Source: Acetobacteraceae bacterium (GTDB taxonomy: Bacteria; Pseudomonadota; Alphaproteobacteria; Acetobacterales; Acetobacteraceae). From it: a stretch of 35,266 nucleotides of DNA. The translations under genes were made by a program, and so were the position numbers. Shown here one piece after another: positions 1 through 8,877 of the stretch (its first letter is position 1; each line of letters begins with the position of its first letter). Under the pieces are notes generated by a model. It was not told the DNA's origin, did not search any database, and worked only from the letters and a program-made list of their open reading frames with translations. The stretch spans positions 1 to 35,266 of the forward strand of contig DAIDKZ010000233.1 in NCBI GenBank assembly GCA_027449745.1, in the 5' to 3' direction.

Positions 1-1517
1 TCGCCGATCGGGATATAGGGAACGTCGATGAAGGCCTGCCGCTGCATCTCCTCGCAGATTTTCTTCTGCAGGACCGGGGTGCTGGCGGCGAACCAATCCT
101 CGCGCAGCGCCTCCAGTCGCGGCGCGTTCGGCCAGCCGAACCAGGCATTGAGGCCGTTGCCGCGCAGCGCGACATGGCCCGCCGGGTTGAACTGGTCGAG
201 CCCCGACCAGGCGGTGAAGAACACCGACCAGCCGCCCTTCTCCGGGGGGTCTTTCTTCGCCCGCCGCTGCACGACGGTGCCCCAATCGGTCGCCTGCACG
301 TCCAGATTGAAGCCGCAGCGCTTGAGCAGGTCGGCGCCGACATTGCCCATGGCCTGCAGCACCGGAAAATCGGTGGCGATCATCAGCACGACGCGCTCGC
401 CCTTGTAGCCGGCGGCGAGAATCTCCTTTTTCACCTTCTCGGTATCACGCGGCCCGGCGAAGGCCTCCATGCCGACGGGGCTGGCCATCGGCGAACCCGG
501 CGGGAAGAAGCCGACATTGGCGCGCCAGTATGCGGGGTCGGTACCGGCCACCGCGGTCATGAACTCGGCCTGGTCGACGGCGCCGAACAAGGCGCGGCGG
601 ATGGCGGGATTATCGAAGGGCGGGAAGAGCTGGTTCATCCGCATCATCGCCGGCGTGCCGGTCGGGTCGAGCTGTTCCAGCACCAGATGGCGGTCGCCCT
701 TGAGCAGCGGCAACAGGTCGAAGGTCGGCTGCTCCCACCAGTCGGCCTCGCCATTCTGCATCGCCGCCGCCGCGGTCGCCGCATCCGGGATCACCGTCCA
801 CTCGACGCGGTCGAAGAGCGCGCGCTTGGGGCCGGCGATCCATTCGGCCGTGCCGTCGGCGCGCGGCACATAGTCGGCGAAGCGCTCATAGACCACGCGC
901 GCACCGGGCACACGCTCGTCGGCCTTGAAGCGATAGGGACCGCTGCCGACCATTTCGGTCACCTGCTTGAACGGATCGGTGGCAGCGAGCCGTTCGGGCA
1001 TGATGGCGGCGATCGAGGACGCCGCCTTGCCGAGGGCGGCGGGCAGCAGCGGGAACGGCCGCTTGAGGCGGAAGACGATGGTCCGGTCGTCGGCAGCGGC
1101 GAGCTCGTCGGTGGCGCTGAGCAGGGCCTGGCCGAACGCGTCCCGCTTGCCCCAGCGCCGGATGCTCGCGACGCAGTCGCGCGCCAGCACCGCCGTGCCG
1201 TCGTGGAATTTCAGCCCCGGGCGGAGCACCAGCCGCCAGGTGCGGTCGCTGTCCTCGGTCGTCGCGCTTTCGAGCATCTGCAGCTGCGGCTGGTATTGCG
1301 CGTCGATGCCGAACAGCGTGTCGAAGACCATCAGGGCATGGTTGCGGGTGACGTAGGCGGTGGTCCAGACCGGGTCCAGCACCGCCAGATCGGCCTGCGG
1401 GATGAACCGCAGCACCCTCGATGCGGCGGAAACGGCGAGCGCTGGGCGGGCCAATGATGGCAGAGCCAAAGCTGTCGTGGCGGCAAGCCCGCCCCTGAGC
1501 AGGGTGCGTCGCTGCAT
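1..1517 (-). CDS. ABC transporter substrate-binding protein, peptide/SBP_bac_5 type (3' end outside window)
   Basis: Periplasmic solute-binding protein of the dipeptide/oligopeptide (family 5) class, expected to deliver a ligand to an ABC importer. The start is the ATG at 1517, preceded by a GGGGGA ribosome site six bases upstream. The N-terminus, MQRRTLLRGG followed by a hydrophobic stretch ending in ARPALA, looks like a Tat or Sec leader. The mature part begins VLRFIPQADLAVLDPVWTT, the usual opening of this family, and the last visible residues (FIDVPYIPIG) match the family's C-terminal region. About 505 codons are visible, so probably only a few tens are missing. No permease or ATPase gene is visible; they may lie left of the window. 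The ligand cannot be told from sequence: family members also bind glutathione, nickel or opines. Confidence 0.9.
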   Translation of the reverse strand, partial: MQRRTLLRGGLAATTALALPSLARPALAVSAASRVLRFIPQADLAVLDPVWTTAYVTRNHALMVFDTLFGIDAQYQPQLQMLESATTEDSDRTWRLVLRPGLKFHDGTAVLARDCVASIRRWGKRDAFGQALLSATDELAAADDRTIVFRLKRPFPLLPAALGKAASSIAAIMPERLAATDPFKQVTEMVGSGPYRFKADERVPGARVVYERFADYVPRADGTAEWIAGPKRALFDRVEWTVIPDAATAAAAMQNGEADWWEQPTFDLLPLLKGDRHLVLEQLDPTGTPAMMRMNQLFPPFDNPAIRRALFGAVDQAEFMTAVAGTDPAYWRANVGFFPPGSPMASPVGMEAFAGPRDTEKVKKEILAAGYKGERVVLMIATDFPVLQAMGNVGADLLKRCGFNLDVQATDWGTVVQRRAKKDPPEKGGWSVFFTAWSGLDQFNPAGHVALRGNGLNAWFGWPNAPRLEALREDWFAASTPVLQKKICEEMQRQAFIDVPYIPIG

Positions 1518-1667
1518 GGATCCCCCGATCGGTCGCGTTACGGCCGTGATGAAAATTGGTGAAGCGTCCCTGCCCCGACGATGGCAGCCTCGCGGGGCGG
1601 GTTCAAGCCGGCCCGGATTGCCGGGGGCGGATTGCCCAGCCCGGCCGAGCCCGGTATTGCGAACGGC

Positions 1668-2123
1668 ATGGACGCGATGCTCAGCCGCCTCGCCGCCGGC
1701 CTTCCCGCCCCGGCGCGTCGCCTGGCCACCGTCGCGCGGCTCACCGTGCTCGCCCAGTTCCTGCGTTTCGGCACCGTCGGGGTCGGCGGCTTCCTTGTCG
1801 ATACCGCGACCGTCTATGCGCTACGCCGCCCGCTCGGGCTCTATGGAGCCGGGGCCATCGCCTATCTCGTCGCGGCGAGCGCCAACTGGGCCCTCAACCG
1901 TGCCTGGACGTTCCGCGCCGCGCCGCGCCACCGCGCGCACCGCCAGTGGCTGCGCTTCCTCGCCGTCAACGCCGCCGGGTTCGTCCTCAATCGCGGCGCC
2001 TATGCCGCCTTGATCGCCGGCTTCGCGCTGGCCCGTGAGGCCCCGGTGCTCGCCGTCGCAGCCGGCGCCGTGGCCGGCATGGGGCTGAATTTCACGCTCT
2101 CGCGCCGGATCGTGTTCCGGTGA
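1668..2123 (+). CDS. GtrA-like family membrane protein
   Basis: Small integral membrane protein of 151 residues with about four hydrophobic segments. FLRFGTVGVGGFLVDTATVYAL followed by SANWALNRAWTFR is the characteristic GtrA layout, a small charged loop between helices with NR-x-WTF. GtrA proteins are thought to move polyprenyl-linked sugars across the inner membrane or to assist cell-surface polysaccharide modification. I chose the ATG at 1668 because homology begins soon after it; an in-frame ATG at 1581 would add a non-conserved proline/glycine-rich stretch, and neither has a clear ribosome site. The 3' end overlaps the next gene by four bases (GTGA), suggesting translational coupling. 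No glycosyltransferase lies nearby, so the substrate is unknown. Confidence 0.82.
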   Translation: MDAMLSRLAAGLPAPARRLATVARLTVLAQFLRFGTVGVGGFLVDTATVYALRRPLGLYGAGAIAYLVAASANWALNRAWTFRAAPRHRAHRQWLRFLAVNAAGFVLNRGAYAALIAGFALAREAPVLAVAAGAVAGMGLNFTLSRRIVFR

Positions 2124-3283
2124 GGCCGGCGGCGGCGCGCGGCATCGGCGTCGTCGCCGCCGGCTTCGCCACGTTCGTCAATCTCTATGCCACCCAGGCG
2201 GTGCTCCCGCTCCTGGCGCACGAGTTCGCCGTGCCGCTGCCGCGCACCGGCCTCACCGTCACCGCGCCGCTGTTCGCGGTGGCGCTGATCGCGCCCTTCG
2301 TCGGTTCGATCTCCGACCGGCTCGGGCGCAAGCGGCTCATCACCGTGGCCGCCTGGCTGCTGGCGGTTCCGACCGCGCTGCTCGCCGTGACGCCGGACTT
2401 CGCCACCCTGGTCCTGCTGCGCTTCCTTCAGGGACTTGCCCTGCCTTTCATCTTCGCCGTCACCGTCGCCTATATCGGCGACGAGGCACGCGAGGCCGAG
2501 GGCATCCGGCTCGCCGGCACCTATTCGGTCGGCACCATCGTCGGCGGCTTCGCCGGGCGGTTCATCCTCGGCCATGTCGCGGCGCTCGCCGGCTGGCGGG
2601 CGGGCTTCGTGGTGATCGCGATGCTGACGGCACTCGCGGCGGCCGTGGTCGGGCTGATCCTGCCGCGCGAGCGAAATTTCGTCGCCCAGCGCGGGCTCGG
2701 CGCCGCGCTCGAAAGCCTGCGGGCGCATCTCGCCAACCGCCAGCTCATCGCCACCTACGCGGCTGGGTTCGCCGTGCTGTTCTCGATCGTCGCGGCCTTC
2801 ACCTACGCCAATTTCCTCCTCGCCGCTCCGCCCTACCGGTTCGGGCCGGCAGCGCTCGGCAATCTGTTCGCGGTCTATCTGCTGGCCATCGTCTCGACAC
2901 CGGTAGCCACCCGGCTTGCGGTGCGGATCGGCCGCCGCGGCACGTTCGCGCTCGCCGGCATCGTCGGCATGAGCGGGATGGCGCTCACCCTGGTGCATGG
3001 GATCGGCGCCATCGTCGCCGGCCTCGGCCTGGCGATCGGCGGCATGTTCATCGAGCAGGTGCTGGCGATCTCCTATGTCGGCGCGGCGGCGGTACGCGCG
3101 CGCTCGACCGCCGTCGGGCTCTACGTCACCTTCTATTACATTGGCGGCAGCCTTGGCGGCGTGGCGCCGGCCGGGCTGTGGCACCTCGCCGGCTGGCCCG
3201 GCTGCGTCGCCCTGGTGCTGTTCGTCCAGGCCATGACACTGGCCGTGGTGACGGCATTCTGGCGCGACAAGGCAGCGGCGTGA
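2120..3283 (+). CDS. MFS transporter, 12-TM drug/metabolite exporter type
   Basis: Major facilitator superfamily permease of 387 residues with the regular spacing of 12 hydrophobic helices. The signature loop between helices 2 and 3 is present (GSISDRLGRKRLI), and the N-terminal TQAVLPLLAHEFAV is typical of proton-driven exporters of the YnfM/arabinose-efflux kind. The start is a GTG at 2120 overlapping the GtrA stop codon (GTGA), so the two are probably co-translated. The binding-protein gene at 3364 follows after 80 bases on the same strand and could be cotranscribed. Export of a drug or small metabolite is the likely activity; the substrate is not predictable. Confidence 0.88.
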   Translation: MRPAAARGIGVVAAGFATFVNLYATQAVLPLLAHEFAVPLPRTGLTVTAPLFAVALIAPFVGSISDRLGRKRLITVAAWLLAVPTALLAVTPDFATLVLLRFLQGLALPFIFAVTVAYIGDEAREAEGIRLAGTYSVGTIVGGFAGRFILGHVAALAGWRAGFVVIAMLTALAAAVVGLILPRERNFVAQRGLGAALESLRAHLANRQLIATYAAGFAVLFSIVAAFTYANFLLAAPPYRFGPAALGNLFAVYLLAIVSTPVATRLAVRIGRRGTFALAGIVGMSGMALTLVHGIGAIVAGLGLAIGGMFIEQVLAISYVGAAAVRARSTAVGLYVTFYYIGGSLGGVAPAGLWHLAGWPGCVALVLFVQAMTLAVVTAFWRDKAAA

Positions 3284-3363
3284 TACGCACCCCGTTCCGT
3301 CGTCTGACGCTCCGGCCGGCCGGACCGGACATGGCGGCAAGAAACCTTGGAGGGAGAAGCACC

Positions 3364-4587
3364 ATGACCCTGTCACGCCGGCTGTTGCTCGGCACCGCCG
3401 CCGCCGCCCTGTCCGCCCCCCGCGCGCGGGCGCAGGCCCGGCCGAAAATCCGCATCGGCGTGCTCAACGACCTGTCGGGCACCTACCGGGACACGACCGG
3501 GCTGACCTCCGTGGTCTGCACCAAGCAGGCCCTGGTGGATTTCGGCGCCTCGGCGAAGGACCTCGACGTCGAGATCCTCTCGGCCGACCATCAGAACAAG
3601 CCCGATATCGGGGCCACGATCGCCCGCCAATGGTTCGACCAGGGCGTGGATGCGATCGTCGACGTGCCCACCTCCTCGGTCGCGCTCGCCGTCGCGCAGG
3701 TCGCGCGCGAGAAGGACAAGATGATGCTCAACGCCAGCGCCACGACGACGGCGCTGACCGGGGCCCAGTGCTCGCCCAATACCATCGTCTGGAGCTTTGA
3801 CACCTACATGCTGGCGACCTCCTCGGGGGGCGCGATGGTCAAGGCCGGCGGCAAGGACTGGTTCTTCATCACCGCCGATTACGCGTTCGGCCATATTCTT
3901 GAGGAGCAGACGAGCAAGCTGGTGCTGGCCGCGGGGGGCAAGGTGCTCGGGCGGGTGCGCTACCCGTTCCCCGACACGACGGATTTCTCCTCCTTCATCC
4001 AGCAGGCACAGGCCTCGGGCGCGAAGGTGCTCGGCCTTGCCAACGCCGGGCTGGATACGGTGAACTGCATCAAGCAGGCGAACGAGTTCGGCCTACCGCA
4101 ATCGGGCATGCGCATCGCCCCGCTGCTGATGTTCATCACCGACGTGCATGCGCTCGGAGCCCAGATGTGCCAGGGGCTGACCCTGACCGAGAGCTTCTAC
4201 TGGGACCTCAACGACCGCACCCGCGCCTTCACCAAGCGCGTGCTGCCGCTGACCCCGAACAACTGGCCGAACCAGGCCCACGCCAGCGCCTACGCAGCGA
4301 CCCTGCACTATCTGAAGGCCGTCGCCGACATGGGGCCGGCGGAGGCGAAGCGCAGCGGCCGGGCGACGATCGAACGCATGAAGCGGATGCCGACCGAGGA
4401 CGATTGCTTCGGCAAAGGGGCGATCCGGGCCGACGGGCGCGGCATTTTTCCCGCCTATCTGTTCCAGGTGAAGACGCCCGCCGAAAGCACCGGGCCATGG
4501 GATCTCTATAAATTGAAGGTGACGACCCCGCCCGAGGCAGCGCTGCATCCGCTGGGCGAAGGCGGCTGCCCGCTGACGCACCTCTGA
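3364..4587 (+). CDS. ABC transporter substrate-binding protein, branched-chain amino acid (type I) class
   Basis: Periplasmic type I solute-binding protein (Peripla_BP_6 class), 407 residues. The ATG at 3364 follows a strong GGAGGGAGAA ribosome site. The N-terminus (MTLSRRLLLGTAAAALSAP) is a twin-arginine-like leader ending near RARAQA. The mature domain opens KIRIGVLNDLSG and carries DHQNKPDIG, shared almost word for word with the protein at 7054-8286. This subclass often serves aromatic acids as well as amino acids: CouP of Rhodopseudomonas palustris, a phenylpropanoid-binding protein, is of this type. No permease or ATPase genes adjoin it. Because the molybdenum hydroxylase follows on the same strand, I infer the two act on a related compound. 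Confidence 0.92.
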   Translation: MTLSRRLLLGTAAAALSAPRARAQARPKIRIGVLNDLSGTYRDTTGLTSVVCTKQALVDFGASAKDLDVEILSADHQNKPDIGATIARQWFDQGVDAIVDVPTSSVALAVAQVAREKDKMMLNASATTTALTGAQCSPNTIVWSFDTYMLATSSGGAMVKAGGKDWFFITADYAFGHILEEQTSKLVLAAGGKVLGRVRYPFPDTTDFSSFIQQAQASGAKVLGLANAGLDTVNCIKQANEFGLPQSGMRIAPLLMFITDVHALGAQMCQGLTLTESFYWDLNDRTRAFTKRVLPLTPNNWPNQAHASAYAATLHYLKAVADMGPAEAKRSGRATIERMKRMPTEDDCFGKGAIRADGRGIFPAYLFQVKTPAESTGPWDLYKLKVTTPPEAALHPLGEGGCPLTHL

Positions 4588-4615
4588 GACCGGGGCCTCC
4601 CCGTGCCGGCCGGTC
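4588..4615 (+). other. Inverted repeat just after a binding-protein gene, possible weak terminator
   Basis: GACCGG at 4588-4593 pairs with CCGGTC at 4610-4615 directly after the stop codon of the 3364-4587 gene, with a smaller GGGG/CCCC stem inside. There is no T-run, so it may be only a structured 3' end or a weak attenuator before the molybdenum hydroxylase gene. Confidence 0.3.
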
Positions 4616-4700
4616 GTGAGGGTGGCGCGCTTGTGCGCCGGCCAGGGTCGCGCCATTGTCCGACGCCCGCACGGGCCAGCACGGGAGCAGCGCGCGCACC

Positions 4701-7064
4701 ATGGATGCACGGTTTGACGAAACCGATCTTGCCCTGACGAAGTTCGGCATCGGCCAGCCGGTGCCGCGTAAGGAGGATCCGACTCTCCTGCGCGGCGAAG
4801 GCCGCTATACCGACGACCTGTCCTTGCCCGGCCAGGCCCACGCCGTATTCCTGCGGAGCAGGGTGGCGCATGGCCGGATTGTCTCGCTCGATGTCGCCGC
4901 CGCGCGGGCCATGCCCGGCGTCCTGGCCGTGCTGACGGGCCCGGATCTCGCGGCGGCCGGCTTCCGAACCCTGCCGCCGGGGATGCAGGCGCCGCGGCCG
5001 AGCGATGCGCCCCCGGTACCGCCACAGCCGCCGCTGGCCGTCGGGCGCGTCCGCTTCGTCGGCGAGCCGGTCGTGTGCGTCGTGGCGGAGACCGCCCAGC
5101 AGGCGCGCGACGCGGCGGAGGCGGTTCTGCTGGACATCGACCAGCTCGATGCCGTCACGCTGGCGTCCACCGCCGCCGCGCCGGGTGCACCGCTCCTGCA
5201 CGAGGATGCGCCGGGAAACATCGCCTACGCGTTTCATTATGGCGATCGCGACCAGGTCGCCGCCACCTTCTCTGCCGCCGCCCATGTCACCCGCCTGGCG
5301 CTGCGCAATACGCGCCTGGTGGTCAGCCCGATGGAACCGCGCGCAGCGATTGGCGCCTACGACGCGGCCGGCGAACGCTATACGCTCCATGTCGGCTGCC
5401 AGGGCGTGTTCGGGCTGCGCAATGGGCTGAAGGATGCGCTCGGGGTGCCGACCGAGAAGGTGCACGTGCTGACCGGGCATGTCGGCGGGTCCTTCGGCAT
5501 GAAGGCCGGCGTCTACCCCGAGTACATCGCCATCCTGCACGCCGCCCGTGGTCTCGGCCGGCCGGTGAAGTGGCGCGACGACCGGTCCGACAGCTTCCTC
5601 TCCGACAGCCATGGCCGCGACCACGAGATGGAGGTCGAACTGGCGCTGGCCGCGGACGGCAAGTTCCTGGCCGTGCGCGTCACCGGCTACGGCAATGTTG
5701 GCGCGTATCTGACCAACGCCGCGACGGTGCCGCCGAGCATCAATGCGGTGAAGAACATCGTCGGTGTCTACGGCACCGATCTCGTCGAGGTGGACACGCG
5801 CTGCGTCTACACCAACACGACGCCCGTCGGGCCCTATCGCGGCGCCGGCCGTCCGGAGGGCAACTATTACATGGAGCGCCTGGTGGAGACGGCGGCGCGC
5901 GAGATGGGGCTCGACCCGCTTGCGCTGCGCCGGCGCAATCTGGTCCGCCCGGACCAGATGCCCTACGCCACCCCGGCCGCGACCACCTACGACAGCGGCG
6001 AGTTCCCGGCCGTTCTCGACAAGGCGCTCGCTGCGGCGGACTGGGACGGGTTCCCCGCCCGCCGCGCCGCCAGCCGCGCGCGGGGGCTGCTGCGCGGGCG
6101 CGGCATCGGCCAATATCTCGAAGTGACCGCACCGCCTTCGCGCGAGATGGGCGGGCTGCGCTTCGAGGCCGACGGCACGGTGACGATCATCACCGGCACC
6201 CTCGATTACGGCCAGGGCCATGCCTCACCGTTCGCCCAGGTGCTGGTGGCGAAACTCGGCATACCCTTCGAACGGATCCGGCTTCTCCAGGGCGACAGCG
6301 ACGAGCTGATCGCCGGTGGCGGCACGGGCGGGTCCAAATCCATCATGGCAAGCGGTGCGGCGATCGTCGAAGCCAGCGCGCTCGTCGTCGAGAAGGGCCG
6401 CAAGGCGGCGGCGCACGTGCTGGAAGCCGCAGAGGCTGATATCGAGTTCGCCATCGACGAGTCGGGCGGGCATTTCCGCATCATCGGCACCGACCGGCGC
6501 ATCACCGTGCTCGACCTCGCCGCCCAGCTCCGCGGGGCAACCTTGCCGAAAGGCGTCCCGAACTCGCTCGACGTCCAGCATATCCACGAAGGCGCGCCCT
6601 CGGCATTTCCCAATGGCTGCCACGTCAGCGAGGTCGAAATCGACCCCGAAACCGGCCAGGTCGCCGTCGTCGCCTACACGATGGTCAACGACTTCGGGGT
6701 ACAGATCAATCCGCTGCTGGTCGCCGGTCAGGCCCATGGCGGCGTGCTGCAAGGCATCGGCCAGGCACTGTTCGAGGAGGTCCGCTTCGACGACAGCGGC
6801 CAGCCGATCACTGGCAGCTACATGGACTACGCCCTCGCCCGCGCCGCCGATGCGCCGCCCTTTCTCGTTTCCAGCCACCCGGTGCCGGCGAAGACCAACC
6901 TGCTCGGCGCCAAAGGCTGTGGCGAGGCCGGCTGCGCCGGGTCGCTACCGTCGGTGATGAACGCGATCGTCGACGCTCTGGCCGAGTGTGGTGTTCGTCA
7001 CCTCGACATGCCTGCCACGCCCGAGCGGGTGTGGCAGGCCATTCACGGCGACGCTACGGCTTGA
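4701..7064 (+). CDS. Xanthine dehydrogenase/aldehyde oxidase family, molybdopterin-binding large subunit (CoxL-like)
   Basis: Large catalytic subunit of a molybdenum hydroxylase, 787 residues. The N-terminal a/b-hammerhead domain contains GQPVPRKEDPTLLRGEGRYTDD, then come GGSFG (residues 262-266), GPYRGAGRPEG (Y379 onward) and near the C-terminus GCGEAG, whose Glu742 occupies the position of the conserved base. The CO-dehydrogenase-specific AYxCSFR loop is absent, so CO oxidation is unlikely; hydroxylation of an aldehyde or N-heteroaromatic is expected. Such enzymes need a 2Fe-2S subunit and usually a FAD subunit, and neither is encoded nearby. I prefer the ATG at 4701, which has a GGGAG upstream, over a TTG at 4656. 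The 3' end overlaps the convergent binding-protein gene by 11 bases. Confidence 0.9.
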   Translation: MDARFDETDLALTKFGIGQPVPRKEDPTLLRGEGRYTDDLSLPGQAHAVFLRSRVAHGRIVSLDVAAARAMPGVLAVLTGPDLAAAGFRTLPPGMQAPRPSDAPPVPPQPPLAVGRVRFVGEPVVCVVAETAQQARDAAEAVLLDIDQLDAVTLASTAAAPGAPLLHEDAPGNIAYAFHYGDRDQVAATFSAAAHVTRLALRNTRLVVSPMEPRAAIGAYDAAGERYTLHVGCQGVFGLRNGLKDALGVPTEKVHVLTGHVGGSFGMKAGVYPEYIAILHAARGLGRPVKWRDDRSDSFLSDSHGRDHEMEVELALAADGKFLAVRVTGYGNVGAYLTNAATVPPSINAVKNIVGVYGTDLVEVDTRCVYTNTTPVGPYRGAGRPEGNYYMERLVETAAREMGLDPLALRRRNLVRPDQMPYATPAATTYDSGEFPAVLDKALAAADWDGFPARRAASRARGLLRGRGIGQYLEVTAPPSREMGGLRFEADGTVTIITGTLDYGQGHASPFAQVLVAKLGIPFERIRLLQGDSDELIAGGGTGGSKSIMASGAAIVEASALVVEKGRKAAAHVLEAAEADIEFAIDESGGHFRIIGTDRRITVLDLAAQLRGATLPKGVPNSLDVQHIHEGAPSAFPNGCHVSEVEIDPETGQVAVVAYTMVNDFGVQINPLLVAGQAHGGVLQGIGQALFEEVRFDDSGQPITGSYMDYALARAADAPPFLVSSHPVPAKTNLLGAKGCGEAGCAGSLPSVMNAIVDALAECGVRHLDMPATPERVWQAIHGDATA

Positions 7065-8286
7065 CCAGCGGGCAATGGCCCTCGGCCAGCGGGCGAAACG
7101 CCTGCTCGGCCGGGATCGTCGATACCAGGTTGAACATGTCCCACTCCCCGTGCGACTCGGCCGGCGTCTTGGTCTGCATGAGATAGACCGGATGCATGGC
7201 CCGGCCGTCGGCGCGAATCACACCCTTGCCGAACAGCGGATCGTCGGTCGGGATTGCCTTCATCGCCGCCACCACGGCGCGGCCGTCCTCAGCGGCCCCC
7301 AACTGCTTCACCGCTTTCAGATAGTGCAGCACGCCGGCATAAACGCCGGCCTGCATGTCGTTGGGCATGATGTGGCGAGGATGGCGTGCGGCGAAGCGCT
7401 TCGCGAACGCACGCGAGGCATCATCATGGTCCCAGTAGAACGGCATCACCGCTAGAACACCTTGGGCGTTCGCCAGGCCGATCGGCTTGATGACGTTGAT
7501 GTTGACGATCGGCCCAGCAAACTGCATGCGCCCGGCCAAGCCGAATTCGCGCGCCTGCTTCAGCGCCGTCACCGTATCGTCGCCGGCGTTCGCCAATCCC
7601 AGCACATCCGCACCCGATGCCTGCGCCTCGACGAGATAGGTCGAGAAATCCGTCGTCCCGAGCGGATGACGCACCGTGCCGACGACGCTGCCGCCCGCCG
7701 CCTTCACCGCCTCGGCCGTACTGCTCTCCAGGGCGGTGCCGAAAGCGTAGTCGGCGACGAAGAAGAACCACTTCTTCCCGCCATGTGCGACGACCGCGCG
7801 TCCGAGCGCGTGGCCCGCCTCCCAGGTGTCGTAGGTCCAGTGCACGGTGTTCGGCGAGCATTTCTCCCCGGTGAGTGCGGCGGTGCCGGCACCTGACCCG
7901 ATGAAGACCTTGTTCTTCTGGCGCACCAGATCAGCCACCGCCAGCGCAATCGAGGAGTTCGGCACATCGACGACGACATCGACGCCATCCTGGTCGAACC
8001 AGGCCCGCGCGATGGCCAGCCCGATATCCGGCTTGTTCTGGTGATCGCCGAAGACCACCTGCGCCTTGGCGCCGTTCACCGGCCCGAAATCCTCGACCGC
8101 CATCTGCGCCGCCACCACCGAGCCCTGGCCTTGATAGTCGGCGTAGACACCGGAAAGATCATTCAGAACGCCGATCTTCACGGGCTTGGTCTGAGCCATG
8201 GCAGCACTCATGCCCGTCCAGCCGAGCGCCAGGACACACCCGACCAGAGCGACCCCGGTGCGCCGCTGCAATTCCATTCGCTTCAT
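7054..8286 (-). CDS. ABC transporter substrate-binding protein, branched-chain amino acid (type I) class, paralogue of 3364-4587
   Basis: Periplasmic type I solute-binding protein of 410 residues, clearly paralogous to the 3364-4587 product: both have IGVLNDLSG, DHQNKPDIG, a VDVP-x-SS-x-ALAVA block, FFxxADYAFG, TTDFS and VLGLANAG-x-DTV. The start is the ATG at 8286 with GGAGGGAA just upstream. The leader MKRMELQRRTGVALVGCVLAL ends near AMAQ. It is divergent from the MarR gene at 8404, so the two probably share a control region. With a hydroxycinnamate operon beyond the regulator, an aromatic-acid ligand is a reasonable inference. It has no permease or ATPase gene here. Confidence 0.92.
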   Translation of the reverse strand: MKRMELQRRTGVALVGCVLALGWTGMSAAMAQTKPVKIGVLNDLSGVYADYQGQGSVVAAQMAVEDFGPVNGAKAQVVFGDHQNKPDIGLAIARAWFDQDGVDVVVDVPNSSIALAVADLVRQKNKVFIGSGAGTAALTGEKCSPNTVHWTYDTWEAGHALGRAVVAHGGKKWFFFVADYAFGTALESSTAEAVKAAGGSVVGTVRHPLGTTDFSTYLVEAQASGADVLGLANAGDDTVTALKQAREFGLAGRMQFAGPIVNINVIKPIGLANAQGVLAVMPFYWDHDDASRAFAKRFAARHPRHIMPNDMQAGVYAGVLHYLKAVKQLGAAEDGRAVVAAMKAIPTDDPLFGKGVIRADGRAMHPVYLMQTKTPAESHGEWDMFNLVSTIPAEQAFRPLAEGHCPLVKP

Positions 8287-8403
8287 CGCGTTCCCTCCAT
8301 CGTTGTCGTTCTATCCTCGCGGCACGCTCCCGCGCCACGCTTGCGCCATGGCCGGCGTCACTCCTACAGTTGCAGCCACCATGAGCCACACATCCCGCCG
8401 GCA

Positions 8404-8877
8404 ATGAGCGACGTCTCCGCTCCACCCTGCACGACACTTGACGACCGCGCGATCGACATCGGGCCGTTGCCACAGCTCGTCGGCTACGCGCTGCGCCGTG
8501 CCCAGCTCGCGGTGTTCCAGGATTTCTACGCCACCTTCGCCGAATTCGACATCCGTCCGACGCAGTTCTCCGTGCTCACCGTGCTCCGCCACAATCCGGG
8601 ACGGCGTCAATCGCAGATCGCCGACGCGCTCGGCATCAAGCGCGCCAATTTCGTTGCCTTGTTCGACGGCCTGCGCACACGCGGGCTGGCCGAGCGGCGG
8701 CCGGCGCCGGATGACCGGCGGGCGCACGCACTCTACCTCACCGAGGCAGGCGCGGCTCTGCTCGACGAGCTCGCCGTACCGCTGGCACGTCACGAGGGCC
8801 GCTTCATCGCGCGGCTCGGCGCGGCGGACATGCAGCGGCTCCTCACCCTGCTCCATCGCATCACCGGCGACGGCTGA
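8404..8877 (+). CDS. MarR family transcriptional regulator
   Basis: Winged-helix regulator of 157 residues. The core PTQFSVLTVLRHNPG, QSQIADALGIKRANFVALFDGL and the wing RRPAPDDRRAHALYLTEAG are the MarR fold with recognition helix and DxRA wing motif. The ATG at 8404 fits the usual N-terminal length, but its ribosome site is weak. It is divergent from the binding-protein gene and converges on the thioesterase gene, overlapping it by 17 bases. MarR proteins such as CouR, FerC and HcaR repress hydroxycinnamate operons and release DNA on binding a hydroxycinnamoyl-CoA. I infer the same role here, with the inverted repeat at 13273-13287 as a candidate operator. Confidence 0.9.
   Translation: MSDVSAPPCTTLDDRAIDIGPLPQLVGYALRRAQLAVFQDFYATFAEFDIRPTQFSVLTVLRHNPGRRQSQIADALGIKRANFVALFDGLRTRGLAERRPAPDDRRAHALYLTEAGAALLDELAVPLARHEGRFIARLGAADMQRLLTLLHRITGDG

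Noticed and set aside
2000-3376. A 458-codon minus-strand frame opposite the MFS gene
   Set aside because: The hydrophilic, repetitive composition is the antisense shadow of hydrophobic MFS helices.
4701-7064. CO dehydrogenase large subunit (CoxL form I)
   Set aside because: The AYxCSFR active-site loop is absent; the loop reads GPYRGAGRPEG, as in other molybdenum hydroxylases.
8287-8403. A second copy of the GTTAT-N5-ATAAC operator between marR and the binding-protein gene
   Set aside because: Searched by eye and found no matching dyad; only short GC-rich partial symmetries are present.
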